DNA of 64,000 nt from Sporanaerobium hydrogeniformans (GCF_002735925.1 NZ_PEDL01000001.1:310001-374000), one strand, 5' to 3'; positions 49,070 through 59,561 are shown, numbered from the stretch's first letter. The notes: a model not told the origin generated them from the sequence alone. A program made the numbers and translations.

Positions 49070-52000
49070 ATGAGTGCATTATTAAAAATTGGAGTAGATA
49101 TTGGATCAACAACTATAAAGATGGTGGTCATTGATCAAGAGGGAAACCTTATTTATAAAACATACAAACGTCATCTTGCAGAAATTAGAACAGCTTTTAC
49201 AAGTTGTTTAGAGCAAGCAAAGGAGATTATAGGTGGGCATGCTTTAAGTTTGTGCATTGCAGGCTCGGGAGGAATGAGTTTAGCAGAAGAACTAAAGATT
49301 CCATTTATTCAAGAGGTTATAGCAAGTACTAAGGCTATTCAAATGAAGCATCCAGAAACAGATGTTGTTATAGAGCTTGGAGGAGAAGATGCCAAGATTA
49401 CCTATTTGCAAGGTGGCCTAGAGCAAAGGATGAATGGAACCTGCGCAGGAGGGACGGGTGCTTTTATTGACCAAATGGCGACCTTGCTCCATACAGATGC
49501 CAGTGGTCTTAATACCCTTGCTAAAGCTTATGGACATATTTATCCCATAGCCGCTAGGTGTGGTGTATTTGCTAAAACAGATATCCAACCCCTTATGAAT
49601 GAAGGAGCAAAACAAGCAGATATTGCTATGTCTATTTTTCATGCGGTGGTGGTACAAACCATTAGCGTTTTAGCCTGTGGTAGGCCCATTCGAGGGAAGG
49701 TTGCTTTTTTAGGAGGGCCCCTTACTTTCCTTTCGGAGTTACGAAAGCGTTTTATAGAAGTCTTGGAGTTAAGTGATGAGGCAGTTATTTTTCCAGAGCA
49801 TTCTGAGCTTTATGTTGCTTGGGGAGCAGCTCTGGCTTGTGAAGAAAAAGGAGTTAAAACCTATGAAGCTTTATTAAAAGAGTTAAGAAGGGAAGGTCAA
49901 AACCAAGACAAAAAGTATCAGACCTTACCTCCTTTATTTGAAAAGGAAGCAGATTATTTAGCTTTTAAAGCACGACATGGGAAGAGTCAGGTAAAGGAAG
50001 GTAAACTGGAAGAGGCAAGTGGACGTTGCTTTTTAGGAATAGATGCAGGTTCTACTACTACTAAAGCTACACTTATTAATGAAGCAGGAGAAATCCTTTA
50101 TTCGTACTATGCAAGTAATAAAGGGAACCCTATTGAGGCAACAAGGGTAATTTTAAAAGAAATTTATACACAACTACCCTCACGTGCCCAAATAGCTTAT
50201 TCCTGCGTAACCGGTTATGGGGAAGCTTTATTAAAAGAAGCTTTTAGTATAGATCTAGGTGAGATTGAGACAGTAGCACATTATAAGGGGGCAAAATTTT
50301 TCTGTCCAGAGGTTGATTTTATACTAGATATCGGGGGACAGGATATGAAATGCCTACATATTAAAGAAGGTGCTATTCAAAGCATTACCTTAAATGAAGC
50401 CTGTTCTGCTGGATGTGGTTCTTTTCTTCAAGCCTTTGCCAATTCATTGGGATTAGATATTCAAAGCTTTGCTAAGAAGTCACTCTTTGCTAAGCATCCA
50501 GTAGATTTAGGCTCCAAATGTACGGTCTTTATGAATTCAAAGGTAAAACAAGCACAAAAGGAAGGTTTTAGTGTAGAGGATATTTCAGCAGGTCTTGCTT
50601 ACTCTGTAGTTAAAAATAGTTTATATAAGGTCATTAAACTAAAAAATCCAGAAGCATTAGGAAAACATATAGTAGTAGAAGGTGGAACTTTTTATAATGA
50701 AGGTGTTTTACGAAGCTTTGAAAAGCTCATAGGAAAAGAAGTTATTCGTCCCAATATTTCTGGACTGATGGGCGCCTTTGGTGCAGCTCTTTTAGCAAAA
50801 GAACGTTTTAAAGAGGGACAAAGTACAACTTTAGTAGAGCTAAAGGAACTGGAAACGATTAAGGCGAATTCAAAAACAGCAAGATGTGGGAGATGCTCAA
50901 ATAACTGTTTATTAACACTCAATAGTTTTCCTAATAATAAACGTTTTATATCGGGCAATCGCTGTGAAGCACCTTTAGGAAATGACTCAAAAGAAAGTGA
51001 ACTACCTGATTTATATGAGTATAAATATAAAAGAGTTTTTAAGTATATACCTTTATCACCCAAGCAAGCTAAAAGAGGAGTGATTGGAATACCAAGGGTA
51101 CTTAATATGTATGAGAATTATCCCTTCTGGTTTACGCTATTTACCTATTTAGGATTTCGTGTTGAACTGTCCTCTCCTTCTTCTAAGAAAGTTTACGAGA
51201 AGGGAGTAGAGTCCATTGTATCAGAAACAGCTTGTTACCCTGCCAAGATGGTTCATGGACATATAGAAGATTTGATAGAGCGTGGTGTCAAGCAGATTTT
51301 TTATCCTTGTATTGTACATGAAGCGAAGGAGTTTGAGCAGGCAGATAATTGCTTTAACTGTCCTGTTGTTACCTCTTATCCAGAGGTAATTGCTAATAAC
51401 ATGGAGCATTTAGAAGAGGAGAAGGTTCAGCTGATCCATCCTTTTTTACCTATGACAGATAAAAAGAAACTGAAAAAAAGATTATATGAAGAGTTTAAGG
51501 TTTTTCATATAAGTAAGGCGGAAATTCATGAAGGTATAGAGGCAGCCACAAAAGAGCAAGAAAGCTTTAAAGAGGCGATGCGTCAAAAAGGTGAAGAGAC
51601 ACTAAGGTTTTTAAATGAGAAAGGGATACGTGGGGTTTTATTAGGGGGTAGACCTTATCATATTGATCCTGAAATAAATCATGGTATTCCCAAATTGATT
51701 AACAGCTTAGGTTTTGCCGTGCTAACAGAGGATGCCATTGCCCATTTGGGGAATAAAGAAATAGCTCTTCGTGTAGTGAACCAATGGGCTTACCATTCAC
51801 GTCTTTATGCAGCGGCTAATCAGGTGGTAGAGGAACCACTCATTGAATTGGTACAGTTAACCTCTTTTGGCTGCGGTATTGATGCGATTACAGTAGAGCA
51901 GGTTCAAGAAATATTAGAAAGTAAAGGAAAACTTAGTACAGTTATCAAGATTGATGAGGGGAGTCATTTAGGAGCGGCACGTATTCGTTTAAGGTCTTTA

Positions 52001-53284
52001 AAGGCCTCTATCGAAGAAAGAGAACAGAGGCAAATGGTAAAAAAGAAACAGGAAAAGGTGCAAAAGGTCAGTGTAAAAAGGGAAAGTAAAAAAGGCACGA
52101 TTATTGTGCCAGAATTTTCGCCTACTCATTTTGAAGTATTAGCAGGTATGCTGCACCACTATGGTTATCAAGTGGAAGTACTGCGTAATAATGAACAGCC
52201 TTTAAAAGAAGGACTTCAATATCTTAATAATGATATGTGTTACCCTGCTATGGTAGTTATTGGTCAGATTATGGAGGCCTTAAAATCTGGTAAATATGAT
52301 TTAAATACAACCTCTGTTCTGCTTGCTCAAACAGAAGGTCAATGCCGTTTTACTAATTATTTAAATCTTCTTCAAAAAAGCCTACAAGATGCAGGTATGG
52401 AAGAGGTACAAGTTTTATCACTCAGTTTAGCAGGAATAAAAAAGGAAAACACATTAGAAGGTCTTACCATAGAAATAATGAAAAATGCTGTGATAGGTAT
52501 GATTTATGGGGATTTATTGACAAAAGTACTCTATCGTGTACGGCCTTATGAAAAAATAACAGGAAGTGCGAATAAGCTATATGAAGAGTGGTTAGTAAAG
52601 TGTAAAGCTTCTTTTGCTAAAATGAATAAAGAAACTTTTAGACAAATCATTCACCATATTATTGAAGACTTTGAAAAACTGCCACGTAAAAATATTTCAA
52701 AGCCAAAGGTAGGGATTGTGGGAGAGTCCCTTGTGAAGCTTAATCCTATTGCCAATAATCATATAGTAGAAGTTCTTGAAAAAGAAGGGGTAGAGGTAGT
52801 TGCCAACGACTTATTGTCTCTTTTATTAGCACCAGGGATCAATCAGCAGTATCGTTATAAAAAGTTAAATGGAAGCTTTGGAGAAAATTTAAAAGGGAAA
52901 ATAACCATTCGTTTTATTGAAAGCTATCAAAAAATCTATACAGAAGCTCTTAAGAAAAGTAAGCTTTTCTATGCCTCTGAAAAAATAAGTGAATTAGCTC
53001 GTCATGCGAGCCAAATTATAGACTTAGGTCACCAATCAGGTGAAGGCTGGAAGCTTTCGGGTGAGATTATGGAGTTAGTTAAATGGGATGTCAAAAACAT
53101 TATCTGCATGCAGCCTTTTGGATGTTTGCCAGCACATGCCAATACACGAGGTGTATTAAAGAAAATTAAAAAACTTCATCAGGGAGTAAATGTAGTGACC
53201 ATTGAATATGACCCTGACTCCAGTGAAGTGAATCAAATGAATCGTATCAAACTTATGCTTGCTAGTGCCTTTAATAAAATTTAA
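49070..53284 (+). CDS. Fused 2-hydroxyacyl-CoA dehydratase activator
   Basis: 1404 residues. Two ASKHA ATPase (BadF/BadG-type) domains are visible: DIGSTTIKMVVIDQEG at the N-terminus with NGTCAGGTGAF, and GIDAGSTTTKATLINEAG at about 322 with NEACSAGCGSFLQ. Each Cys can hold the bridging 4Fe-4S cluster. Then follow a Cys set (CGRCSNNCL at about 605) and two DUF2229/dehydratase-subunit-like parts (ETACYPAKMVHGHIEDLIE, LNNDMCYPAMVVIGQIME). The family activates 2-hydroxyacyl-CoA dehydratases or related ATP-dependent reductases by electron injection. It is a monocistronic fusion, with no dehydratase gene next to it. Confidence 0.9.
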   Translation: MSALLKIGVDIGSTTIKMVVIDQEGNLIYKTYKRHLAEIRTAFTSCLEQAKEIIGGHALSLCIAGSGGMSLAEELKIPFIQEVIASTKAIQMKHPETDVVIELGGEDAKITYLQGGLEQRMNGTCAGGTGAFIDQMATLLHTDASGLNTLAKAYGHIYPIAARCGVFAKTDIQPLMNEGAKQADIAMSIFHAVVVQTISVLACGRPIRGKVAFLGGPLTFLSELRKRFIEVLELSDEAVIFPEHSELYVAWGAALACEEKGVKTYEALLKELRREGQNQDKKYQTLPPLFEKEADYLAFKARHGKSQVKEGKLEEASGRCFLGIDAGSTTTKATLINEAGEILYSYYASNKGNPIEATRVILKEIYTQLPSRAQIAYSCVTGYGEALLKEAFSIDLGEIETVAHYKGAKFFCPEVDFILDIGGQDMKCLHIKEGAIQSITLNEACSAGCGSFLQAFANSLGLDIQSFAKKSLFAKHPVDLGSKCTVFMNSKVKQAQKEGFSVEDISAGLAYSVVKNSLYKVIKLKNPEALGKHIVVEGGTFYNEGVLRSFEKLIGKEVIRPNISGLMGAFGAALLAKERFKEGQSTTLVELKELETIKANSKTARCGRCSNNCLLTLNSFPNNKRFISGNRCEAPLGNDSKESELPDLYEYKYKRVFKYIPLSPKQAKRGVIGIPRVLNMYENYPFWFTLFTYLGFRVELSSPSSKKVYEKGVESIVSETACYPAKMVHGHIEDLIERGVKQIFYPCIVHEAKEFEQADNCFNCPVVTSYPEVIANNMEHLEEEKVQLIHPFLPMTDKKKLKKRLYEEFKVFHISKAEIHEGIEAATKEQESFKEAMRQKGEETLRFLNEKGIRGVLLGGRPYHIDPEINHGIPKLINSLGFAVLTEDAIAHLGNKEIALRVVNQWAYHSRLYAAANQVVEEPLIELVQLTSFGCGIDAITVEQVQEILESKGKLSTVIKIDEGSHLGAARIRLRSLKASIEEREQRQMVKKKQEKVQKVSVKRESKKGTIIVPEFSPTHFEVLAGMLHHYGYQVEVLRNNEQPLKEGLQYLNNDMCYPAMVVIGQIMEALKSGKYDLNTTSVLLAQTEGQCRFTNYLNLLQKSLQDAGMEEVQVLSLSLAGIKKENTLEGLTIEIMKNAVIGMIYGDLLTKVLYRVRPYEKITGSANKLYEEWLVKCKASFAKMNKETFRQIIHHIIEDFEKLPRKNISKPKVGIVGESLVKLNPIANNHIVEVLEKEGVEVVANDLLSLLLAPGINQQYRYKKLNGSFGENLKGKITIRFIESYQKIYTEALKKSKLFYASEKISELARHASQIIDLGHQSGEGWKLSGEIMELVKWDVKNIICMQPFGCLPAHANTRGVLKKIKKLHQGVNVVTIEYDPDSSEVNQMNRIKLMLASAFNKI

Positions 53285-53372
53285 TCCTAAAGAACCTCAA
53301 TGTCTCAATGCATACAATCACCTGAATAGGTAAAACTAAGCTTAGAAATAAATGGAGTAAGGTGGTGGTGTT

Positions 53373-54617
53373 GTGGAAGCAATGAGTAGTTCGGCTATTA
53401 GTGCCAATGAACTCCTTTTGGTTTTAGGTGCAATGGGTGTTGTAGGTATTATAGGTGGATGGTTTAGTGAGAAGCTCAAGGTACCTGATGTGGTTATATA
53501 TTTACTACTAGGTATATTGGCAGGTCCACTTTTCTTTAATATTATTGATGTAGAATCTTTTCCAGTCGTTAATGAAATTATTTTAAGCTTTGGTTCAGCT
53601 TTTGTATTGTATGAAGGGGGCAGAGAAATCAAATTAAGAGTGCTTAATCAGATTAAGATAACGGTAGGCTTATTAGCTACCTTAGGTGTATTTATTTCTA
53701 TGGTGGTAGTTGCTATAGGCATGGTTTTCGTTTTTAAATTACCATTTAGTATCTGCCTTCTAATGGGAGCTATTATTGCCTCAACAGACCCAGCCAGTCT
53801 TATTCCTATTTTTAATCAAGTGGCGATTCGCAATAAGCTAAAGCAAACTATTATTAGCGAATCTGCGTTTAATGATGCCACAGGAGCTATTTTAGTAACC
53901 TCCCTTCTAGCTACCATTTTAACAGGCTCATTTACACCTACCAAAAGTTTGATACAACTCATAATGATGGCAGGTGTAGGGATCGTAGTAGGAGCAGTGG
54001 TAAGCCTTACTGGTGAAGCTCTTTCTTCTGATAAGCAGTACGGTATTTTTAGAGAATTTGGTCCTATTATTTCAGTACTTACAGTAATATTTGCTTATGA
54101 GCTAGCAGAAAGGCTACATGGAAGTGGTTACATGGCGGTATTTATAGCTGGCCTTATATCTGGGAATAAGAAGCAGTTTGGACTGTGGGCCCCAGAAGAA
54201 AACTTTGTATCTGCTGTTCACTTTAGGGAAAATATTTCGACTTTATCTCGAATGGCAATTTTTTTAGTTCTAGGAACACATGTGGATATGCAGGCACTTC
54301 TTAAATATGGTTTAAAATCATTTATCATTGTTCTCGTGCTCATGTTTATTGCAAGACCTTTAGTTGTTTTAATATGTGCGTTACCAGATAAAAAGGCTCA
54401 ATGGAAGAAACGTGAAATCTTTTTTATGATGTGGGTAAGAGAAACAGGTGTTATACCAGCTGCTTTGTCTGGATTAGTGGTTTCAATGCGTATAACAGGC
54501 TATGAAATTATCTCTTCAGTTGTATTTATGACTTTGCTTATTACTCTTTTGCTTCAAGCCAGTACTACAAAGTGGATGGCTAAAAAACTAAAAGTACTTG
54601 AAACACCTTCTACTTAA
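53373..54617 (+). CDS. Cation/proton antiporter (CPA family)
   Basis: 414 residues, about 12 membrane segments. The key membrane-helix motif STDPASLIPI with an Asp sits at about 138, and ESAFNDATGAILV at about 164 has the second Asp of the CPA/NhaP type. It exports Na+ or K+ in exchange for protons. The start is GTG 53373 behind AAGGTGG. The C-terminus lacks a long regulatory tail. A weak terminator follows. Confidence 0.9.
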   Translation: MEAMSSSAISANELLLVLGAMGVVGIIGGWFSEKLKVPDVVIYLLLGILAGPLFFNIIDVESFPVVNEIILSFGSAFVLYEGGREIKLRVLNQIKITVGLLATLGVFISMVVVAIGMVFVFKLPFSICLLMGAIIASTDPASLIPIFNQVAIRNKLKQTIISESAFNDATGAILVTSLLATILTGSFTPTKSLIQLIMMAGVGIVVGAVVSLTGEALSSDKQYGIFREFGPIISVLTVIFAYELAERLHGSGYMAVFIAGLISGNKKQFGLWAPEENFVSAVHFRENISTLSRMAIFLVLGTHVDMQALLKYGLKSFIIVLVLMFIARPLVVLICALPDKKAQWKKREIFFMMWVRETGVIPAALSGLVVSMRITGYEIISSVVFMTLLITLLLQASTTKWMAKKLKVLETPST

Positions 54618-54630
54618 AGAAGGAATTGAG

Positions 54631-54659
54631 AGGATTATACGAAGTATATAATCCTTTTC
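54631..54659 (+). terminator. Terminator after the antiporter
   Basis: AGGATTATAC pairs with GTATATAATCCT (two-base bulge), then TTTTCTTATT. Confidence 0.6.
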
Positions 54660-54739
54660 TTATTATGGCTTGAAAGAAAAGGGGGGTGGTTTATAATAGA
54701 TTAAAAGGGTATTTACCGTAGACATAGAAGGGAAAGAAA

Positions 54740-55843
54740 ATGAAAACAAACTTATATCATTACATATTCATCTGGCAGGTAAAGGATAGTCAAAGGATGG
54801 AGGATTTTAAGCTACAAGGTACCTTGGAGGAATTGGTTAAGGGATGGTGTAAAGAGGAGAGGGGAAAGGTAGAAGGGCTTGTTTTAGACAAGAAAGGTAT
54901 AAAGCTTAAAGTAAGTACAGAAGAAGCTCTTTATAGCACAAAATTTTTAAAAAAAATACAACGTCAAATGGAAGCTTTTTTTAAAAAAGCAGAAATTTTT
55001 CTAGATACAGAGGTGTCTTATTGGGAAGGTAATCCTTTTGTTATAACCCACTATCCACAGGAGGCGAAAGGAGAAGAACGGCTAGAGAAGCTTCTCCAAT
55101 CGGTGCTAGAAGTGGGTTATTATGATTTAAAAGAATATTTTACATATGATGTAGGTATTTTTAGAGACTATTTGTTGCAAAAAAACCTAGGGGTTATTGA
55201 CCATGGGGATAGAGTGTATTTAGTAGACATACAAGCGCTTAAAAAGCCTATTTATTTAAACTGTTTTGACTGTACCAAAATTCATCAATATGGGTGTTGT
55301 TGTGGAAGTCCTTGTGACTTTGGAGGTCGAAATCTTAAAAACTTTAAAATGCATTTACCTTTTATAGAGGAAGAAGTAAGATATGCAGATGAAGTAAGCT
55401 ATCAGGCAATTAAGGAGAGAGGAGGGTTTATTAGAAATGAGGGGCAAATTAGAGCGTATAATGGTCATTGCACGTTGCTAATAAAAGAAGGGGAAAGTTA
55501 TAAATGTGTGGCACATAAATATGCCTTAGACCATCAAATACCTATTTATGACCTATGCCCTCTTTCTTGCTTAATGTATCCACTCGAGATCATGGAGCTT
55601 ATAACGAATAAACAAAAGAAAATACTATTTTTTACTTCTGTGATAGACCCCTATTTTGCTAATAAATTTGGACGTTGGGGGAGCTATGCTTCCTTAGGTA
55701 TGGAAATGCGGTGCTTAAAGAAAGAAGCACATAATGAAATTTTTAAGGAAGAGCATTATCGTCCTGTTTATGAAGTGAATCGAGAGCTTATTTGTCATGA
55801 ATGGGGAAAACTTTTTTTTGATGCACTTAAGGTATTGATGTAA
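54740..55843 (+). CDS. Cys-rich metal-binding protein (DUF3109-like)
   Basis: 367 residues. The C-terminal half has a dense Cys region (NCFDCTKIHQYGCCCGSPCD near 175-195), then HCTLLI, CVAHKYALDH and CPLSCLMYPLE. This resembles the YkgJ/DUF3109 pattern of proteins that hold a Zn or Fe-S site through scattered Cys. The N-terminal 160 residues are charged and without motif. There is no signal peptide, so it is cytoplasmic. The neighbouring genes do not suggest a pathway. Function unknown. Confidence 0.7.
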   Translation: MKTNLYHYIFIWQVKDSQRMEDFKLQGTLEELVKGWCKEERGKVEGLVLDKKGIKLKVSTEEALYSTKFLKKIQRQMEAFFKKAEIFLDTEVSYWEGNPFVITHYPQEAKGEERLEKLLQSVLEVGYYDLKEYFTYDVGIFRDYLLQKNLGVIDHGDRVYLVDIQALKKPIYLNCFDCTKIHQYGCCCGSPCDFGGRNLKNFKMHLPFIEEEVRYADEVSYQAIKERGGFIRNEGQIRAYNGHCTLLIKEGESYKCVAHKYALDHQIPIYDLCPLSCLMYPLEIMELITNKQKKILFFTSVIDPYFANKFGRWGSYASLGMEMRCLKKEAHNEIFKEEHYRPVYEVNRELICHEWGKLFFDALKVLM

Positions 55844-55946
55844 GGGGAAAGGGTGCCTTTTGCCAGATATGGGCTATTTGACGTATCCAATCAGCGTGCT
55901 ATAATCAAAACGAAGGAAAGCAGAAGGATTTGAAGGAGAGAAGAAG

Positions 55947-56810
55947 ATGACAAGAATTGATTTACATACGCATACTAAAATGTCTGACGGCACAAGTGAA
56001 CCTAAAGAGATCATAAAGCAAGCAGTATTAAATAATGTAGAGGTTGTAGCTATTACAGATCATGATACGTTGGATGCTTTAGAAGAGGCAGGCCAGGAAG
56101 CAAAAGCCCAGGGCATTTGCTTTATACCTGGGATTGAACTAACTTGTCCATATGGTGAAGGGCGATTACTTCATATACTTGGTTTGGGCATTGACATAGA
56201 GGAACCTTGTTTCAAAAAAGCCTATATTGGCTTAAAGGAACGAAAAGAAAAGCGACTTCAAGATATTTTACAAATTCTTGAAAAAGAGGGTGTTGTTATT
56301 CCAAGACGTGCATTAGAAGAAGCTGCTTATACACAGTACTTGGATCGTGTGGATATTATCCGTTATCTTTATAGGGAAGGTAAGATCCAGACGGCAGTAG
56401 AAGGATGGAATAAATATCTAGACCCTATTCCTTATGGAGCTAGAGAGCTTATTGGAGTAGATGAAGCACTAGAACTCATTCAAAAAGCAGGGGGTGTAAG
56501 TGTACTTGCTCATTATCCTAAAAATATCGGTTTTAAAGACTATCCTAAAAATGAAATAGTAAAACATCTTTCTATTTTAAAGCGTAAAGGACTTATGGCT
56601 ATTGAACGCTATTATCCTTCTTTTACGGAGTCAGAAAATCAGTTTGCACAAGAATTAATAGAAAAGCAAGGATTCTTAGCTTCAGGAGGGACAGATTTTC
56701 ATGGTAAAAACAGACCAGGAATAGATGTGGGCATAACAGACGAAGGTTTTACCATTCCTTATAGTGTCTATGAAAAAATGGCTCCTTTTCTTCACAATCA
56801 AATAAAATAG
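55947..56810 (+). CDS. PHP-domain phosphoesterase
   Basis: 287 residues of the PHP family (nucleoside 3-prime,5-prime bisphosphatase/3-prime exonuclease-type YciV/RNase AM group). Metal-binding His/Asp motifs are DLHTHTKMSDGT at 4-15, VAITDHDTLDAL at 35-46 and SGGTDFHGKNRPG near the end. It hydrolyses phosphoesters in RNA or nucleotide turnover. AAGGAGAG precedes the ATG. A strong terminator follows. Confidence 0.9.
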   Translation: MTRIDLHTHTKMSDGTSEPKEIIKQAVLNNVEVVAITDHDTLDALEEAGQEAKAQGICFIPGIELTCPYGEGRLLHILGLGIDIEEPCFKKAYIGLKERKEKRLQDILQILEKEGVVIPRRALEEAAYTQYLDRVDIIRYLYREGKIQTAVEGWNKYLDPIPYGARELIGVDEALELIQKAGGVSVLAHYPKNIGFKDYPKNEIVKHLSILKRKGLMAIERYYPSFTESENQFAQELIEKQGFLASGGTDFHGKNRPGIDVGITDEGFTIPYSVYEKMAPFLHNQIK

Positions 56811-56818
56811 TATAAAAA

Positions 56819-56854
56819 ACTCACTCTTAAGGCAATAGAAGAGTGAGTTTTTTT
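56819..56854. terminator. Strong, probably bidirectional terminator
   Basis: ACTCACTCTT pairs perfectly with AAGAGTGAGT around AAGGCAATAG, flanked by A run and T run. Confidence 0.85.
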
Positions 56855-56878
56855 AGTAAGGTTAACTCTTATAAACCA

Positions 56879-56887
56879 TGGTATAAT
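56879..56887 (+). promoter_or_regulatory. Extended -10 promoter element
   Basis: TGG-TATAAT lies 25 bases before the next start codon. The -35 region is poor, as usual for extended -10 promoters. Confidence 0.5.
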
Positions 56888-56912
56888 AGGTAAAAGAAAG
56901 GAGTTGTACCTT

Positions 56913-58106
56913 GTGAGTAAAGTATTAGTGATTAGTCTAGATGCAGTATCTGACGAGACGTTTGATATATTAAAAGAATATAGGCATTTTAAAACATTAT
57001 ATAGAGAAAGTACTTTAGTAAGAGAAGTGGATTCTCTTTTTCTTTCTAACACCTATCCTATTCATACCTCTGTTGCAACTGGGACATATCCCTATGAGCA
57101 TGGTGTGTTTTCAAATACCAAGGTGCAACCAGGTAATAATCACCCAGATTGGCTATGTTTTAGTCAGTTTATAAAGGCTAAGACCCTTTGGCAGGCAGCT
57201 AATGAAAAACAATTAAAAACAGCGGCTGTTATGTGGCCAGTTACTGGAGGCGCTAAGGAAATTGCTTATAATGTACCAGAAATTATGGCAAAGCCTCGTG
57301 AAAGCCAAATGATTGTCAGTTTAAGAGCAGGCTCAAAATTTTTACAGCTAAAAGAATTTTTAAGACATAAAAAAGTTTTAAAGGGGATTCAGCAGCCTCA
57401 GCTAGATCAGTTTTCTACCTTAGTCATGTGCGATATTATTAAGGAAAAACAGCCAGATTTAATGCTACTTCATTTAACTGCATATGATTCTCTCTGTCAT
57501 CAGTATGGCAAAGACAGTAAAAAGTTAAAAGAGGCTTACGAAGCCTTAGATGCAAACTTAGGAAAGCTTCTAGCAGTAATTGATGAGGAAACAACAGTTA
57601 TATTCTTTTCAGATCATGGGCAATTAAATGTTCATCAATGCATTCAGCCTAATATTTATTTAAGAGAAAGGGGTATATCAGAGGAGGAAGCTTATATTGA
57701 ATGCTGTGGTGGATCAGCTTTTTTCCATGCTTACAATTGTTCAGAAGCCACTGTTGTACAGATGAAAGAACATCTTAGGGGAACACAAGGTTTTAACCGT
57801 TTTCTAACGACAGAAGAAATGCAACTATGTGGAAGGGGAGATTTACCTTTTGGCTTTTGTGCAAAAGTAGGTTATTTTTATGAACGCCGCGAGATACAGG
57901 AAAAAGGCAATCACGGTTACCCCCTAGATTACCCGCATTACAAGGTGTTTTATGGGGTGAGAGGAAAAAGGTTTGAGCAAGGGAAGGTGCTAAAGGGAGG
58001 AAGTTTACTCGACTTAACAGCCCTAATTGCTAAAGAATGTGAACTTGACATGCCCGACATAAAAGGAAAGATAAAAGAAAATATTTATAAGGAGAGGGTT
58101 TTATGA
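56913..58106 (+). CDS. Alkaline-phosphatase-superfamily phosphodiesterase/pyrophosphatase
   Basis: 397 residues from GTG 56913, nine bases after AAGGAG; a TTG at 56904 is inferior. The metal motifs VLVISLDAVSDETFD, TYPIHTSVATGTYPYEHGVF (nucleophile Thr/Ser), LTAYDSLCHQYG, FFSDHG and NHGYPLDYPH near the end place it in the type I phosphodiesterase/nucleotide pyrophosphatase branch. No signal peptide is seen, so it is probably cytosolic. It overlaps the next gene by four bases. Confidence 0.88.
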   Translation: MSKVLVISLDAVSDETFDILKEYRHFKTLYRESTLVREVDSLFLSNTYPIHTSVATGTYPYEHGVFSNTKVQPGNNHPDWLCFSQFIKAKTLWQAANEKQLKTAAVMWPVTGGAKEIAYNVPEIMAKPRESQMIVSLRAGSKFLQLKEFLRHKKVLKGIQQPQLDQFSTLVMCDIIKEKQPDLMLLHLTAYDSLCHQYGKDSKKLKEAYEALDANLGKLLAVIDEETTVIFFSDHGQLNVHQCIQPNIYLRERGISEEEAYIECCGGSAFFHAYNCSEATVVQMKEHLRGTQGFNRFLTTEEMQLCGRGDLPFGFCAKVGYFYERREIQEKGNHGYPLDYPHYKVFYGVRGKRFEQGKVLKGGSLLDLTALIAKECELDMPDIKGKIKENIYKERVL

Positions 58107-59386
58107 GGTTGACAAAACAGGAAAAAAGTTGGGTGATGTATGACTTTGCAAACTCCGTTTATGCGACGATTATGATGGCTGCTATATTTCCTATTTATTT
58201 TAGCAGTGTTTGCCAAGCGCAAGGAGAATCAGGAGATTTTTGGTGGGGCATTGGGACGGCTATTGCTACCTTTACAATGGCACTATTAGCTCCTGTTATA
58301 GGTGCTATTGCTGATTATAAAGGATATAAGAAAAAGCTTTTTAATAGTTTTTTAGGAGTAGGACTTATTTTTACACTGGTAACAGCTTTTACGGGGAGCT
58401 GGAGGCTTATGCTTTTAGGTTATACTGTATCCCACATTGGTTTTTCGGGCTCTTGTCTGGTTTATGATAGCTTTTTAACTGATGTTACAGATGCTAAAAG
58501 GATGGATCATGTTTCAAGTTTAGGTTATGGACTAGGATACATAGGGGGAAGTACGATACCTTTTTTAATGAGTATTTTGCTCATTTCAGCAGGTGAAAAA
58601 ATAGGAATTACCATGCCTATGGCTATACGTTTATCAGTTGTTTTAACTGTTTGTTGGTGGGGGCTTTTTTCGATTCCCTTCCTTAAAAATGTTAAGCAAG
58701 AGCATGCTATAGATGGGCATAATGCCTTACAATTAAGAGAAATTTTTAAAGCTATAGGACAGACGCTTAAAAATATTTTTGAAAACAAAAGACTTTTTGT
58801 TTTTTTGTTAGCCTATTTTTTCTATATTGATGGAGTCAATACGGTGATTAATATGGCAACTAGTTATGGAGCCACTTTAGGATTAGATAGTGTGAAAATG
58901 ATACTGGCACTTTTAGTTACCCAATTAGTAGCATTTCCTTGCGCCATTTTGTTCGGAAAATTAAGTGGAAGGTGGGGGGCTTTAAAGCTGATTAAAGGTG
59001 CAGTTATGGTCTATCTCTTTATTTGTGTATTAGGTTTTTGGATGGGCTTTGGATTAGAGGAAGGTTTTTTAAGCATAGGTGAAGCAGAAGGACTTTTTTG
59101 GTTTATGGCAGCGGTGGTAGGGACCGTTCAAGGAGGTATTCAAGCCATATCTCGCTCTTATTTTGGTAAGCTGATCCCACCTGAGAAGTCTGGAGAGTAT
59201 TTTGGTTTCTTTGATGTATTTGGTAAATTTGCAGCAGTTATTGGACCGGCTCTTTATGCCGGTATAAAAGGTGTAACTGGAAGAAGCTCTTTATCTATTC
59301 TTTCTATTACCTTGCTATTTGTTATATCACTGATGATTCTTTTGGTAGGAAGAAGGTATTTAGAGGATACATCAGTAAAAGTATAA
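58103..59386 (+). CDS. MFS transporter (UMF1/Atg22-like)
   Basis: 427 residues with about 11-12 membrane segments. The Atg22/UMF1-type signature is early (EKSWVMYDFANSVYATIMM) and the later SRSYFGKLIPPEKSGEYFGF motif is conserved in this branch. It probably exports or imports nucleoside or amino-acid breakdown products. The start overlaps the phosphodiesterase stop, implying paired work. Confidence 0.88.
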   Translation: MRLTKQEKSWVMYDFANSVYATIMMAAIFPIYFSSVCQAQGESGDFWWGIGTAIATFTMALLAPVIGAIADYKGYKKKLFNSFLGVGLIFTLVTAFTGSWRLMLLGYTVSHIGFSGSCLVYDSFLTDVTDAKRMDHVSSLGYGLGYIGGSTIPFLMSILLISAGEKIGITMPMAIRLSVVLTVCWWGLFSIPFLKNVKQEHAIDGHNALQLREIFKAIGQTLKNIFENKRLFVFLLAYFFYIDGVNTVINMATSYGATLGLDSVKMILALLVTQLVAFPCAILFGKLSGRWGALKLIKGAVMVYLFICVLGFWMGFGLEEGFLSIGEAEGLFWFMAAVVGTVQGGIQAISRSYFGKLIPPEKSGEYFGFFDVFGKFAAVIGPALYAGIKGVTGRSSLSILSITLLFVISLMILLVGRRYLEDTSVKV

Positions 59387-59449
59387 GGAAATGCGTACTA
59401 GGCAGAAGAAAATAACTGAGAAAAAGGAGAAAAATGTCATTCGAAGCTA

Positions 59450-59478
59450 TTGACAAAATAGAAAAAAACATAAATAAT
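59450..59478 (+). promoter_or_regulatory. Promoter for ddh
   Basis: TTGACA at 59450-59455, then 17 bases, then AATAAT at 59473-59478. It lies about 85 bases before the ddh start. Confidence 0.7.
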
Positions 59479-59561
59479 TTAGTAGTACTCAAAAAAACTA
59501 CTAATTGGAAGTGGCTAGTAGAGGAGAGTAAATTTACAAAAGATACAGGAGGCAATCTATC

